Shown here: positions 18,181 through 26,595 of the stretch, piece by piece
Layout: every line of letters begins with the position of its first letter
Position numbering within the stretch: position 1 is the first letter of the stretch
NCBI RefSeq assembly: GCF_010365285.1
Contig: NZ_CP048286.1
Span: 6,870,001-6,934,000, forward strand
Direction of reading: 5' to 3'
DNA length: 64,000 nt
DNA from: Paenibacillus rhizovicinus
GTDB taxonomy: Bacteria; Bacillota; Bacilli; Paenibacillales; Paenibacillaceae
The notes under the pieces: model-generated
The model's database searches: none
Told to the model about the DNA's origin: nothing
The model's input: only the letters and a program-made list of their open reading frames with translations
Translations under genes and position numbers: made by a program

Positions 18181-19317
18181 ATGAACGATACGATGACGAC
18201 GGCTTTATTGTCCTCCGGCGATTTTTTGCAAGCAGGCAGCATGCAGCGGATTTGCGAAGCGGTGCATTTTCCGCAGGAAGTCACGCAGGCGCTGTTGATC
18301 GAAACAGCGCGGATCGCAGCGGATACGGAACGGGCAGCAGCGGCTAGAGGCTCTCTTCAAGCGTTGTTCGTCGATCAGGATCGCCCGTCCGGCGAAGTTA
18401 ATAAGGAGCTGCTGAATTACGATGACGGGGCCATATTGGCAGCTGTCGTATATGCGGGCGCGATTCCGCAGCTATGGGCGCGATATGAACAGCGCGGCAT
18501 ATCCGCTCAAGTCCTGATCGATACCGTTCAAGATATCGTCATCTGGATGGAAACGCACCGCAAGCGGCACGGTCAATGGGGATTGAGCGAATTGGGCTGG
18601 CTGCATTCCCATATGACAGGCGGGCTTTACAAGATCGGACGGCTTCAATTTCAGCCGATGGCCAATCCGTACGCGGCACGCGTATTCCGGCATCGCTTGA
18701 CGGGCGAGCATGTCGCACTAGCGGAGGCGGGGACGACATTTCTAGCCGACGGGCGATTGGCTGGCGCATCCGACGATTCCGCGGGAAGCGAAGACGGAGA
18801 ATGGATATCGGCCTATACTTTTGACGGCCAGCAATATGCGGGGCATCCGATTTCGGACATGGGCATCGCGAGCCGCGAAACCGTGCAATTGCCTGCCGAT
18901 ACGTGGGAGCTGGCGCTGCAGCAAGGGGACAACGTGCTGAATGTCCATATTCCCGAAGGCAGCCGCATGACCCATGACGCATGCCGCGAATCGTATGCCG
19001 ACGCTGCGCGTCTCTTCGCGGATTGCTTCCCGGATCAGCCGTTCAACGCGTTCGTTTGTTCTTCTTGGCTGCTTTCTCCGGAATTTCGGGAATGGCTGCC
19101 GGTCCATTCGAATATTCGGCAGTTCCAAAGCGACTACCACTTGCTGCCGCTCATATCGGACGAAACGCAGACGCTTGAGCGTGTATTCGGCTTCGGCACG
19201 AAGCTGGCCGATCTTCCGGACTTAAAGCCGGAAACGTCCTTGCAGCGGGTTATCTATGACCGTCTTACGGCTGGCGAGTCCGTGCATAACGGGTGCGGAT
19301 TTATTTTGAAGAAGTAG
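18181..19317 (+). CDS. Acyltransferase-like protein (NAT_N plus GNAT_C architecture)
   Basis: This 378-residue cytoplasmic protein has an N-terminal all-helical region (about 1-125) and a C-terminal GNAT-like domain (about 130-375). It resembles proteins labelled acyltransferase domain-containing; the aromatic-rich segment LGWLHSHMTGGLYKIGRLQFQP is characteristic. GNAT proteins move acyl groups from acyl-CoA to amines; the acceptor is unknown. ATG 18181 has GAGGGAG 8 nt upstream. It heads a likely three-gene operon with a TIM-barrel protein (49-nt gap) and a phospholipase-D-like protein, behind a good SigA promoter. What the three do together is not evident. Confidence 0.78.
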   Translation: MNDTMTTALLSSGDFLQAGSMQRICEAVHFPQEVTQALLIETARIAADTERAAAARGSLQALFVDQDRPSGEVNKELLNYDDGAILAAVVYAGAIPQLWARYEQRGISAQVLIDTVQDIVIWMETHRKRHGQWGLSELGWLHSHMTGGLYKIGRLQFQPMANPYAARVFRHRLTGEHVALAEAGTTFLADGRLAGASDDSAGSEDGEWISAYTFDGQQYAGHPISDMGIASRETVQLPADTWELALQQGDNVLNVHIPEGSRMTHDACRESYADAARLFADCFPDQPFNAFVCSSWLLSPEFREWLPVHSNIRQFQSDYHLLPLISDETQTLERVFGFGTKLADLPDLKPETSLQRVIYDRLTAGESVHNGCGFILKK

Positions 19318-19366
19318 GACAGCTCTATCACTTCGATGTAAAGCGAACAAGAGAGGAGCGGTTCTC

Positions 19367-20257
19367 CTGAATCGATTTCTGATCGGGCAATACGGCGCGT
19401 TCGATGAAGCGAAGTTCCGCCGGGATTTCAGAGCGGACTTCTATGGCATCGAAGCCTGTTTATTCGAGGACGAGTCCGACAAGCAGCGATTAATAGAAGC
19501 GTCAAGCAAGCACGGCTTTCGTACCGGCATTCATTTCCCGTTTCGGGCCGGAGGGTCCGTCGTCCGAGATGCGCTGTTTCTCGCTCAGGACGCGGCCGTT
19601 CGCTCGCAAGCATACGAGCGGATACAACGGGAATTGGAAGAGCTGGTCCCTGTTAATCCCGACTATGTTCTCTTTCATTATCCGAAGCCCGTAATCATGG
19701 ATGATCGCGTGGATTGGTCGCAATGGCGCTTCGCGGATCGCAGCGAATACGAATACGAGAGCGGCTATTCGTTCGACGAACTCAAGGCGAGAAGCGAGGA
19801 ATTGTTCGTCTGGTTGTCCGCGAAGGGCGAAGAATATCGGTTCACGCCTCTATTGGAGTTTGACGCCCTGAATCGGTATGTCTATGAAACCGACTTCTTG
19901 GAGCGTTTGTTGGACCGTTATCCGCGCATTCGGCTTTGTTTGGATACGGGGCGGCTGCACGTGCAGGATTGCCTTGACCCATATTTCGATGCGAAGGCAA
20001 TCATTTCGAAATTTGTCCGGTTCACGGATTCGATTCACTTGAAGAACGTGAGGGTGACGGACCAGATCACGTTGAACAACCATCCGGTGCTGCCGCGATT
20101 GAAGCCGGAGGATGGATGGGCGCCGATCGAAGATTACTTGTCCCTCTTCAAGGCAGGGAATCCGGACGTGATGATCATGTTCGAACATCGCTCCGATTGG
20201 GTCAGCGACGAAGAATTGGAAGACTGCTATCGCTGGGTGGAGCAACTGCTGCGCTAA
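19367..20257 (+). CDS. TIM-barrel sugar isomerase/epimerase-like protein, probable CTG start
   Basis: This 296-residue protein looks like the xylose-isomerase-like/AP-endonuclease-2 TIM-barrel superfamily: an N-terminal strand FLIGQYGAF, IHFPFR, an inner YVLFHYPKP strand, a LLEFDALN strand, RIRLCLDTGRLH (Asp as in metal-binding LDTGH motifs) and a late IMFEHRSD strand with a metal-type Glu/His. Such enzymes isomerise or cleave sugars using a divalent metal. The only start that covers the first strand is CTG 19367, 8 nt after GAGAGGAG; the first in-frame ATG/GTG/TTG lie well inside the barrel. It is the second gene of the operon starting at 18181. Substrate unknown. Confidence 0.72.
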   Translation: MNRFLIGQYGAFDEAKFRRDFRADFYGIEACLFEDESDKQRLIEASSKHGFRTGIHFPFRAGGSVVRDALFLAQDAAVRSQAYERIQRELEELVPVNPDYVLFHYPKPVIMDDRVDWSQWRFADRSEYEYESGYSFDELKARSEELFVWLSAKGEEYRFTPLLEFDALNRYVYETDFLERLLDRYPRIRLCLDTGRLHVQDCLDPYFDAKAIISKFVRFTDSIHLKNVRVTDQITLNNHPVLPRLKPEDGWAPIEDYLSLFKAGNPDVMIMFEHRSDWVSDEELEDCYRWVEQLLR

Positions 20258-20282
20258 GGCGTGCAAGGAGGAAGCGTTTTTT

Positions 20283-21632
20283 ATGGAAGATGATAGGCAT
20301 CTCAGTGGGTTGACTATTCCCTATATGCATAGGGCGTCATATCCCATTCGTTCCGGCAACGCCATCCGGCCGCTTGTCGATGGCGAGCCTGCATTCCGAC
20401 GCATATGCGAAGCGATCGAGGCTGCAACGCATAGCGTCTGGACGACGATTACGTTCATGTGGGCCGCATGCCAAATGCCGGACGGCAGAGGCTCGCCGCT
20501 TGATGTGCTGCATCGGGCGGCCGCAAGAGGGCTGGATGTCCGGATAATCTATTGGCGGCCCGATCCAGAGACGGAATCCTTGAAAACCAATGCGTTCTGG
20601 GGCGCACCGGAACACTTCGAACGGCTGCGCGATTATGCTTCTCCCATGCTTATCCGTTGGGATAGGGCGCATCCGGGATACTGTCAGCACCAGAAAAGCT
20701 GGCTTATCGATGCGGGTACCGATGCGGAAACGGCTTTCCTTGGCGGCATCAATTTGAATCCTAATTCCATGGTTGCGCCGGGCCATGGCGGCAAAGGCCA
20801 GAACCATGATGCCTATGTCGAGCTGAACGGACCTTCGCTCGTCGACGTCCATCATAATTTCGTTCAGCGTTGGAACGAGGCAAGCGAGCGGGATAAGGCG
20901 GATGGCAGCTGGAGCGGAACGGGCAGCATGTCCGATCTCCCGTTCCCGATTCGCGTTCCGAAGCGGCAGGGGGACGCTATCGTTCAGATTCAAAGGACGA
21001 TTCATCGCGATCGCTACACGAACGGGCAGGCCTCGCCAGGCGGTGACGCATTTGACATCGCTGCGGGAGAACGCTCGAACCTCGATCAGTATTGCGCAGC
21101 GATCGATTCGGCTCGCAGCTCCATCTACATCGAGAACCAGGCGATCACCGTTCAAGCGATCGTCGATGGTTTGCACCAGGCTTTGCTGCGCGGGGTGGAA
21201 GTCGCAGCCGTAATTCCGGCAGACGGCGAAATCCCGGAAGCATTGGCGAAGCTTGCTGTCTTCGGCAATTTCACGTTAGCAGGCCTCGCCGGAATCGGAG
21301 ATGACGGGGAGCGGCATAACGTCTGGGTCCACTCCAAACTCATGCTTGTCGACGGTCATTGGGGCACCGTCGGATCGTGCAATCTTCATCGTTATTCACT
21401 GTTCGGCAATAGCGAGATGAACGCGGCCTTCTGGCATCGCGAAACGGCGCACGCCATGTTGTCCAGCCTGTTCGAAGAACATCTCGGCAGCGACATTACC
21501 GGCATGGATGACCGGGCTGCGCTTCAGCTCTTCGCGAAGATCGCCAGAACCAATCGCCTGCGCCTTGATCAGGGCGACAACGGCTGGCAGGGGCTTGCCT
21601 TCAGTCTGCTTCTGCCGCCGTATCACGATTGA
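20283..21632 (+). CDS. Phospholipase D-like / cardiolipin synthase-like protein
   Basis: This 449-residue protein carries two HKD-type motifs. The first is HQKSWLIDAG...GGINLN (about residues 139-160). The second is the complete HSKLMLVDGHWGTVGSCN (about 347-364), fitting HxKx4Dx6GSxN. Paired HKD motifs form one active site that transfers phosphatidyl groups or hydrolyses phosphodiesters. There is no N-terminal membrane helix, unlike classical cardiolipin synthases. ATG 20283 has AAGGAGG about 9 nt upstream. It is the last gene of the operon from 18181 and is followed by a strong terminator. Whether it works on lipid or nucleic acid cannot be said. Confidence 0.85.
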   Translation: MEDDRHLSGLTIPYMHRASYPIRSGNAIRPLVDGEPAFRRICEAIEAATHSVWTTITFMWAACQMPDGRGSPLDVLHRAAARGLDVRIIYWRPDPETESLKTNAFWGAPEHFERLRDYASPMLIRWDRAHPGYCQHQKSWLIDAGTDAETAFLGGINLNPNSMVAPGHGGKGQNHDAYVELNGPSLVDVHHNFVQRWNEASERDKADGSWSGTGSMSDLPFPIRVPKRQGDAIVQIQRTIHRDRYTNGQASPGGDAFDIAAGERSNLDQYCAAIDSARSSIYIENQAITVQAIVDGLHQALLRGVEVAAVIPADGEIPEALAKLAVFGNFTLAGLAGIGDDGERHNVWVHSKLMLVDGHWGTVGSCNLHRYSLFGNSEMNAAFWHRETAHAMLSSLFEEHLGSDITGMDDRAALQLFAKIARTNRLRLDQGDNGWQGLAFSLLLPPYHD

Positions 21633-21686
21633 ACGTTATGATGATTATCCATGGATTGAACCGCCATATCTCTGAATCTATCGCCG

Positions 21687-21712
21687 AAGCCGCGTATTTC
21701 GCGGCTTTTTGT
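21687..21712 (+). terminator. Intrinsic terminator of the phospholipase-D operon
   Basis: AAGCCGCG (21687-21694), a 5-nt loop and CGCGGCTT (21700-21707) are followed by TTTTTG. It lies 54 nt after the stop. Confidence 0.88.
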
Positions 21713-21760
21713 TTTGTGATATGGTAGGTTTATCTAGCAGCTGGGACTTTGTCCCAAACG

Positions 21761-22297
21761 ATGCTGCCATATTCCGGGGAGCTGATACCAATCGCAAGTC
21801 CAGTCCAACATAAAATGTATACCATGTGCATGGTTCAAGACGGAAACAACGTGCTGCTGATCAACCGCCCGGACAAGAAAGGCTTTCCGGGATACATAGC
21901 TCCGGGCGGAAAGGTGGATTTTCCCGAAAGCATCGTAAACGGCGCGATAAGGGAAGTGCAAGAAGAGACCGGACTCATCGTGAAGGATATCGTCTACAAA
22001 GGATTGGATGAGTTTTGCGAGCCGGATCAAGGATTGCGCTATATGGTGTTTAATTATCTAGCGACTTCCTTCGAGGGAGAATTGTTGGCGCACCCGCCTG
22101 AAGGAGAGTTGATCTGGGTCGACAAAGCGAAGGCGCTCGAATTGCCGATGCAGGATTGGTTTAAACGGCGGTTTCCGTTGTTCTTCGAGCCGGGCACGTT
22201 CGAATTGAGCTTCGTATGGAAGGAAGAGACGGATGAAACCGTCGCCGCAACGATCAAATACTATGAGCGCGGCCTTCGCGAGGCCAGCTTGAAATAG
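21761..22297 (+). CDS. Nudix hydrolase
   Basis: This is a protein of about 178 residues with a complete Nudix box (GKVDFPESIVNGAIREVQEETGLI, fitting Gx5Ex7REUxEExGU). Nudix enzymes hydrolyse nucleoside diphosphates linked to another moiety; 8-oxo-dGTP-type cleaning is a common role, but the substrate is not given by the box. The start is uncertain: ATG 21761, TTG 21749 and ATG 21815 are possible and none has a clear ribosome binding site. A second Nudix gene follows after 11 nt, so the two are probably co-transcribed. Confidence 0.82.
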   Translation: MLPYSGELIPIASPVQHKMYTMCMVQDGNNVLLINRPDKKGFPGYIAPGGKVDFPESIVNGAIREVQEETGLIVKDIVYKGLDEFCEPDQGLRYMVFNYLATSFEGELLAHPPEGELIWVDKAKALELPMQDWFKRRFPLFFEPGTFELSFVWKEETDETVAATIKYYERGLREASLK

Positions 22298-22308
22298 GAG
22301 GAATCGTC

Positions 22309-22767
22309 ATGCTGACTTTCATTACGGAGCTTCCGACCGACTTTCCCATAGGCGGGGTACACTGCGTGCCTGTCCTCGATAACGGCAATATGATGATGGT
22401 TTGGGACAAGGACGAGCAGGTCCTGACGACCATCGGCGGGCGAATTGAAGCAGATGAATCCCTGGAGGAAGCCTTGGACCGCGAGGTCATGGAAGAAGCG
22501 GGCATCGAGCTTACCGGCCGCCGTATCCCGTTTGCCAGCTGGTTCTGGGCATCCACGGAGGGTTATACCGTATATTATTTATCCGAGGTGAAGCGATTCA
22601 GCGAAATGCCCGCCGGATTCGAGAAGACGGGCTATGTGATCATGAATTTCGAAACCGCGATCGCTATGATTACGGCCATCGAGGGAAGAAGCGAGCGGAT
22701 CGAGATTATACGACGGGCGGGAGTCTTGTCGGGCATGCTGGCTCAAGATGAGAACGGCGAACGGTAA
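22309..22767 (+). CDS. Nudix hydrolase
   Basis: This 152-residue Nudix protein starts at ATG 22309 behind TAGGAGG. The Nudix box GGRIEADESLEEALDREVMEEAGI occupies about residues 43-66. Preceding residues IGGVHCVPVLDNGNMMMVW form the usual first strands. It follows the previous Nudix gene by 11 nt, so a two-gene operon of related but not near-identical hydrolases is likely. The substrate is unknown. It converges with the truncated ABC exporter, with only 4 nt between the stop codons. Confidence 0.85.
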   Translation: MLTFITELPTDFPIGGVHCVPVLDNGNMMMVWDKDEQVLTTIGGRIEADESLEEALDREVMEEAGIELTGRRIPFASWFWASTEGYTVYYLSEVKRFSEMPAGFEKTGYVIMNFETAIAMITAIEGRSERIEIIRRAGVLSGMLAQDENGER

Positions 22768-22771
22768 CGAG

Positions 22772-24175
22772 CTAGAGGTTGGCAGCCGGTTCGCTTTGTT
22801 CGCGCAGCGTGCGATAGATTCCAGCCCGCTCGGATAATTCCTCGTGCGTTCCTCGGTCGGTCAATCGGCCTTCGTCCAGTACGATAATCTCGTCCGATGC
22901 CCGCGCAAGGCTTAGGCGATGCGTGATGAAGATGATAGACATGCCGCTTGGATGCCGGGCGAAATGATTCAGGATGCGGCGTTCGGTTCCCTGATCCAGC
23001 GCCGAGGTAGCTTCATCCAAGATGAGGATCTTCGGCTTGCGGAGCAAGGCGCGGGCGATGCTGATCCGCTGCCGTTCGCCGCCCGAAATTTGCAGCGCCT
23101 GCTCCCCGACGCGCGTCTGCAAGCCGTCCGGAAGCCGGGCAATCCAATCGGCCAAGTCGGCAGCCTCGACTGCTTCCAGAATCGCATCCGGTGTCGCATG
23201 TTCGTATCCGTACGCGATATTGTCCATAATCGTGCCGCTTCGCAGCATAATGTCCTGCGTTACGCACAGCACGGAGCTTCGCAGCCAAGCGTAATCGATT
23301 GCGGAGAGCGGAATGCCGTTGATTCGAATGCTGCCGGATGCCGGTGATCGCAAACCTAGCAGCAGGTCGGCTAACGTCGACTTGCCTGACCCCCGGTGTC
23401 CGACGATGGAGAGCAGCATCCCCGGATCGACCCGGAAGCTGACTTGATCCAGTACGTTCCGTTGTCCATGGGAGAACGATACTTCGTTCGCCTCTAGCGT
23501 CAGCGGGCCCGAAGGAACGATTCCCTTCCGCACCGGAGGCACCGGGAAAGCAATGCCGTTCAGGCGTTCGACGGCAGGCGCTAATTTCAATGCTTCGATC
23601 GATTTATCGATCAAGGAGGCCCCGAACGGCCTCAGCCAGTTGTAAACGGCGATGAAGGCAACCAAGGATCCGATCGTAATCGAGCCGTTAAGCACGAACG
23701 CCCCGCCCGCTGCATACATCGCGACGAGCGCGACGGCATTCAAGGCGGCATGGAGCAAATGAACGCGGTAATCGGTCATCATGCCGTGACGGGTATGCGT
23801 CCATTCTTCGTGCAAGCAGGCCCGGATATCCCGGAGCGCGTCGCTTTCCCGCCCGGCTGCTTTAATAAAGGCAGCGCCGGAGACGAGCTCCCGAACGTTC
23901 TCCGAAACATTGGAGCGATGGCGGGCCGATACAGCCGCTTTCCGTTTCACTTGACGGCCAAGCCTTGACATGAAAACAGCTTGCACGGCCCAGATAAGCA
24001 GCACGATCATACCGAGCAGAGGCTGCAATGATAACAGAATGATCGACCCGACAATGACGGTCACGACATGAAACAAGGTAAATCCGAGCTGACCGTTCAC
24101 CATATTCGTGATATAACGGGTATCGTCAAGCACGCGAGTGAGCAGATCGCCGGTGCGATTGCCGTTAGATTTGCT
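22772..24175 (-). pseudogene. 5'-truncated ABC exporter (TMD-NBD type)
   Basis: The reading frame gives the last two-thirds of a half-size ABC exporter: membrane helices around FHVVTVIVGSIILLSLQP and LLHAALNAVALVAMYAAGG, then a complete nucleotide-binding domain with Walker A GHRGSGKST, signature QISGGERQR, Walker B ILILDEATSALD and switch histidine ITHR. Homology begins abruptly at about 24175 (SKSNGNRTGDLLTRVLDDTR), where a normal exporter would already have about 100 residues including its first two helices. No start with a ribosome binding site fits; ATG 24133 is internal. Missing helices 1-2 should abolish transport, so I call it a pseudogene created by a deletion whose edge lies beside the HAD gene. 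A reinitiated 453-residue product cannot be excluded. Confidence 0.75.
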
Positions 24176-24282
24176 CGTTATTTCGCGGCATTTCGCAGAA
24201 TATAGGAAAAACTTGGGATTCCTAGCAGGGGTTCGGCATCCACGATTCGAATAAGGTTTACGAAGAGAACGGAGGGGTTGAA

Positions 24283-24972
24283 CTGGCGATCAAAGCAATC
24301 TTCTTTGATTTATTCGAAACGCTGATCACCGAATTCGCGGACGGGCGAAGAATGTCGAATCGCAAGCATGATTACGAGAAGCTGCTTGGGCTGACGCACG
24401 AACAATTCAGAAGAGAATGGACACTGCGCCAGGACCGGCGGATGAACGGAGCATTCGCGTCGTTCCCGGACGTGCTCCGGGATATCGTCGTATCCAACCG
24501 GTCGAGCGTCAATGAAGAGGCGATCGAAGAATTATTTCAAGCCCGGCTTGAGGAGAAACGGCTTCCTTTTCGCCAAATCCGTCCCGATATCATCGAGCTG
24601 CTTGAAACCGTGCAGGGCATGGGGTTGAAAGTCGGATTGATCAGCAATTGCACGTCCGAAGAAGTGGGAGCTTGGCAAGATTCGGAGCTGGCTCCATACT
24701 TCGACGACTGCGTATTCTCCTTCGAGGTCCATTGCAGCAAGCCGGATGCCGCGATATACGCGCTGGCTTGCAGCCGGCTCGAAGTCCTGCCGGAAGAATC
24801 CGTATTCGTGGGAGACGGCGGGTCAAACGAGCTGGAAGGCGCTCGACGGGCGGGGCTTCATGCGTGTCATGCCTTCTGGTTTAACACGTATATCGGGAGC
24901 GAATTCGTGAAGCTGGCATCGCCGAGCGAAGTCTTGAATGTCTTGCGTGCATGCGTAATCAAGGCAAACTGA
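24283..24972 (+). CDS. HAD-superfamily hydrolase, probable CTG start
   Basis: This protein of about 229 residues has HAD motif I at its N-terminus (IFFDLFETL), motif II ISNCTS (about residues 125-130), a motif III lysine in SKPDAAIY and motif IV VGDGGSNE. Motif I normally has DxD; here it is DLFET, so the second Asp (acid/base) is replaced by Phe, which is unusual for a phosphatase and closer to the dehalogenase/phosphonatase pattern. The frame needs a start before motif I; CTG 24283 lies 7 nt after GGAGG (24271-24275), whereas ATG 24352 would delete motif I. It follows the deletion edge of the ABC pseudogene. Substrate unknown. Confidence 0.75.
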   Translation: MAIKAIFFDLFETLITEFADGRRMSNRKHDYEKLLGLTHEQFRREWTLRQDRRMNGAFASFPDVLRDIVVSNRSSVNEEAIEELFQARLEEKRLPFRQIRPDIIELLETVQGMGLKVGLISNCTSEEVGAWQDSELAPYFDDCVFSFEVHCSKPDAAIYALACSRLEVLPEESVFVGDGGSNELEGARRAGLHACHAFWFNTYIGSEFVKLASPSEVLNVLRACVIKAN

Positions 24973-24975
24973 GGC

Positions 24976-25005
24976 TTGCAAAGCCATACGCCAATGCGCT
25001 ATACT
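24976..25005 (+). promoter_or_regulatory. SigA-type promoter of the hisS leader
   Basis: TTGCAA (24976-24981), an 18-nt spacer and TATACT (25000-25005) form a good vegetative promoter directly downstream of the HAD stop. Transcription from about 25012 would include the leader peptide and attenuator. Confidence 0.75.
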
Positions 25006-25042
25006 TTCGCTAATCCATCCCGCAATTGAAGGAGATCTCGCC

Positions 25043-25090
25043 ATGCAGACGATTATGCGCAATCCGCTTCATCATCACAAGCAGCGTTAG
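25043..25090 (+). CDS. Histidine-rich leader peptide (MQTIMRNPLHHHKQR)
   Basis: This is a 15-codon open frame with an ideal ribosome binding site (AAGGAG, 8 nt upstream of ATG 25043). It contains three consecutive histidine codons near its end and stops at TAG 25088. It lies inside the 5' leader of a histidyl-tRNA synthetase gene and just upstream of mutually exclusive RNA hairpins. That is the layout of the enteric his leader peptide: ribosome stalling at His codons when charged tRNA-His is scarce would change folding downstream. Its role is inference, but promoter, ribosome site, His run and terminator are all directly visible. Confidence 0.85.
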   Translation: MQTIMRNPLHHHKQR

Positions 25091-25190
25091 CACGCCTGTT
25101 CATATACAGGGCGGGCTAACGCGTTTCGCGTTGGCCTCCCTGCGGCATACGAACGCGCAGGACCAAGAGGTCCTGCGCGTTTTTTTTATT
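25086..25190 (+). promoter_or_regulatory. Ribosome-mediated attenuator in the hisS leader
   Basis: A pause-type hairpin (GTTAGCACGCCTG 25086-25098 with CAGGGCGGGCTAAC 25107-25120, one bulge) overlaps the leader stop codon. AACGCG 25118-25123 can pair with CGCGTT 25127-25132. The same CGCGTT, and CCTGCG 25139-25144, can instead pair with AACGCG 25152-25157 or CGCAGG 25156-25161, which form the 5' arm of the terminator. Stalling at the His codons would therefore free an antiterminator. No T-box consensus is present. Confidence 0.75.
25152..25187 (+). terminator. Attenuator terminator before hisS
   Basis: AACGCGCAGGACC (25152-25164), loop AAGA and GGTCCTGCGCGTT (25169-25181) make a perfect 13-bp stem followed by a T run to 25187. 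It lies between the leader peptide and the synthetase start, so it must be overcome for hisS expression. Confidence 0.92.
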
Positions 25191-25214
25191 ATTTTCAAAC
25201 GAAGAAAGGATCGG

Positions 25215-26501
25215 ATGAGGATGCAAAACGTGAAAGGAACCTATGATTATTTCGGCCGGGAGCAGGCCATTCGCAAGCAGGTGCAGCAAACGCTGCAGGA
25301 GGTTTTCGAGCTGTATGATTTCGACGGCATGGAATCGACGATTCTGAACGAGCTCGATCTGTTGACTTCGAAGTACGCGGGAGGAGAAGAGATTCTGAAG
25401 GAAATGTACCAATTGACCGATCAAGGCAGCCGAAGCCTCGGTCTGCGGTATGATCTGACCATTCCGTTCGCGAAAGTGATGGCGCTCAATTCGGGAATCG
25501 AGCTTCCGTTCAAGCGCTACGAGATCGGCAAAGTGTTTCGGGACGGTCCCGTGAAACGCGGGCGGCTGCGCGAATTCATGCAATGCGACGCGGATGTCGT
25601 CGGCATTCAAGGTCCACAAGCCGAAGCCGAGCTCATGCAGCTGGCTGCGGAAGTATTCGAACGTTTGGAAATTCCGGTTCGGCTCAAGTGGAACAACCGC
25701 CGGTTCCTTGGGGAAGTGCTGGAAGCGATCGGGATTCAGCCGGGCATGATGCTCACCGTGATGCTGACGCTCGATAAAGCAGCGAAAATCGGCATCGAGG
25801 GAGTAAGGGAGGAGCTCCTGTCCAAAGGCGCGGACGCCGACACCGCGAATGAACTCATCGCCCTCGTCGATCGCGCAAATCCGACTTTCGGGGAGGTTGC
25901 AAGCCGATACGGCTTGACGGCGTCGCCCGGAGCGCTCGAAGCGGCGGCGCTTCAGGACCTGATCCAGAAGCTGGGGCTCGATTCGATATGCGAATTCGAT
26001 CCGTTTCTGTCGCGCGGACTTTCGTTCTACACGGGCACGGTGTACGAATTGTTCGATGCAACGGGAGGCTTCGCTTCCAGCTTGAGCGGCGGAGGCCGGT
26101 ACGATGCTGTAATCGGGCAGTTGATCGGGAAGGATGAGATTCCTTATCCGACGGTCGGCATTTCGTTCGGCATGGAATCGATCATGGAACTGCTCCGTGA
26201 TCGGCCGCAGCGGACGGATCGCCGGATCGTCATGGTTATCCCGATCGGCGATACCATTCCCCAAGCGCTTAGAGCCGCAGGCGAACTGCGAAGCAATGGC
26301 ATCCGCACGCGAGTGGAGACGGCGGGGCGCAAGTTAAAGAAATCGCTGGCGGGCGCTTCGTCTAAAGGCATCCGGTATGTGATTCTGATCGGCGAGAGCG
26401 AAGCTGCGGCGAACTGCCTGCGATTGAAGGATATGAACGGGATGACGGAGTCGGTCGTGAGCATGGAAGAAGCGGTTCGGCTGCTTCGGCAAAGCCTGTA
26501 A
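25215..26501 (+). CDS. hisS: Histidine--tRNA ligase (HisRS)
   Basis: This 428-residue class II synthetase charges tRNA-His with histidine. Motif 2 (FKRYEIGKVFRDGPVKRGRLREF...) and the histidine-specific motif RGLSFYTGTVYELF are intact, as is motif 3 (SGGGRYDAV...PTVGISFGMESI). The C-terminal 90 residues form the anticodon-binding domain (IVMVIPIGD). This supports a catalytic HisRS over the shorter HisZ paralog, though a HisZ-like role is not fully excluded. The first start ATG 25215 is 4 nt after AAAGGA; ATG 25221 (10 nt) is equally possible. It is preceded by its own promoter, His leader peptide and attenuator. Confidence 0.88.
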   Translation: MRMQNVKGTYDYFGREQAIRKQVQQTLQEVFELYDFDGMESTILNELDLLTSKYAGGEEILKEMYQLTDQGSRSLGLRYDLTIPFAKVMALNSGIELPFKRYEIGKVFRDGPVKRGRLREFMQCDADVVGIQGPQAEAELMQLAAEVFERLEIPVRLKWNNRRFLGEVLEAIGIQPGMMLTVMLTLDKAAKIGIEGVREELLSKGADADTANELIALVDRANPTFGEVASRYGLTASPGALEAAALQDLIQKLGLDSICEFDPFLSRGLSFYTGTVYELFDATGGFASSLSGGGRYDAVIGQLIGKDEIPYPTVGISFGMESIMELLRDRPQRTDRRIVMVIPIGDTIPQALRAAGELRSNGIRTRVETAGRKLKKSLAGASSKGIRYVILIGESEAAANCLRLKDMNGMTESVVSMEEAVRLLRQSL

Positions 26502-26513
26502 TGGGCTCGCATA

Positions 26514-26575
26514 CGAATATCGGCATGCAAACGCGCAGAACGAAGAGGTTATGCGCGTCTTGCCGATATGGTTCG
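26514..26575. repeat. Nested inverted repeat between hisS and the PfpI gene
   Basis: CGAATATCGGCA (26514-26525) pairs with TGCCGATATGGTTCG (26561-26575, small bulge) around ACGCGCA/TGCGCGT (26531-26537/26552-26558). It lies between convergent genes. The inner block resembles the attenuator terminator (GCGCAG..A..AAGAGGT..TGCGCGT), suggesting a shared origin. There is no T run. Confidence 0.55.
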
Positions 26576-26595
26576 AATCGTTCGGTTGAGCGGAA

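Noticed and set aside
24990-25190. T-box riboswitch before hisS
   Set aside because: There is no AGGGTGGNACCGCG-type antiterminator core and no specifier loop; the His leader peptide and alternative hairpins explain the leader better.
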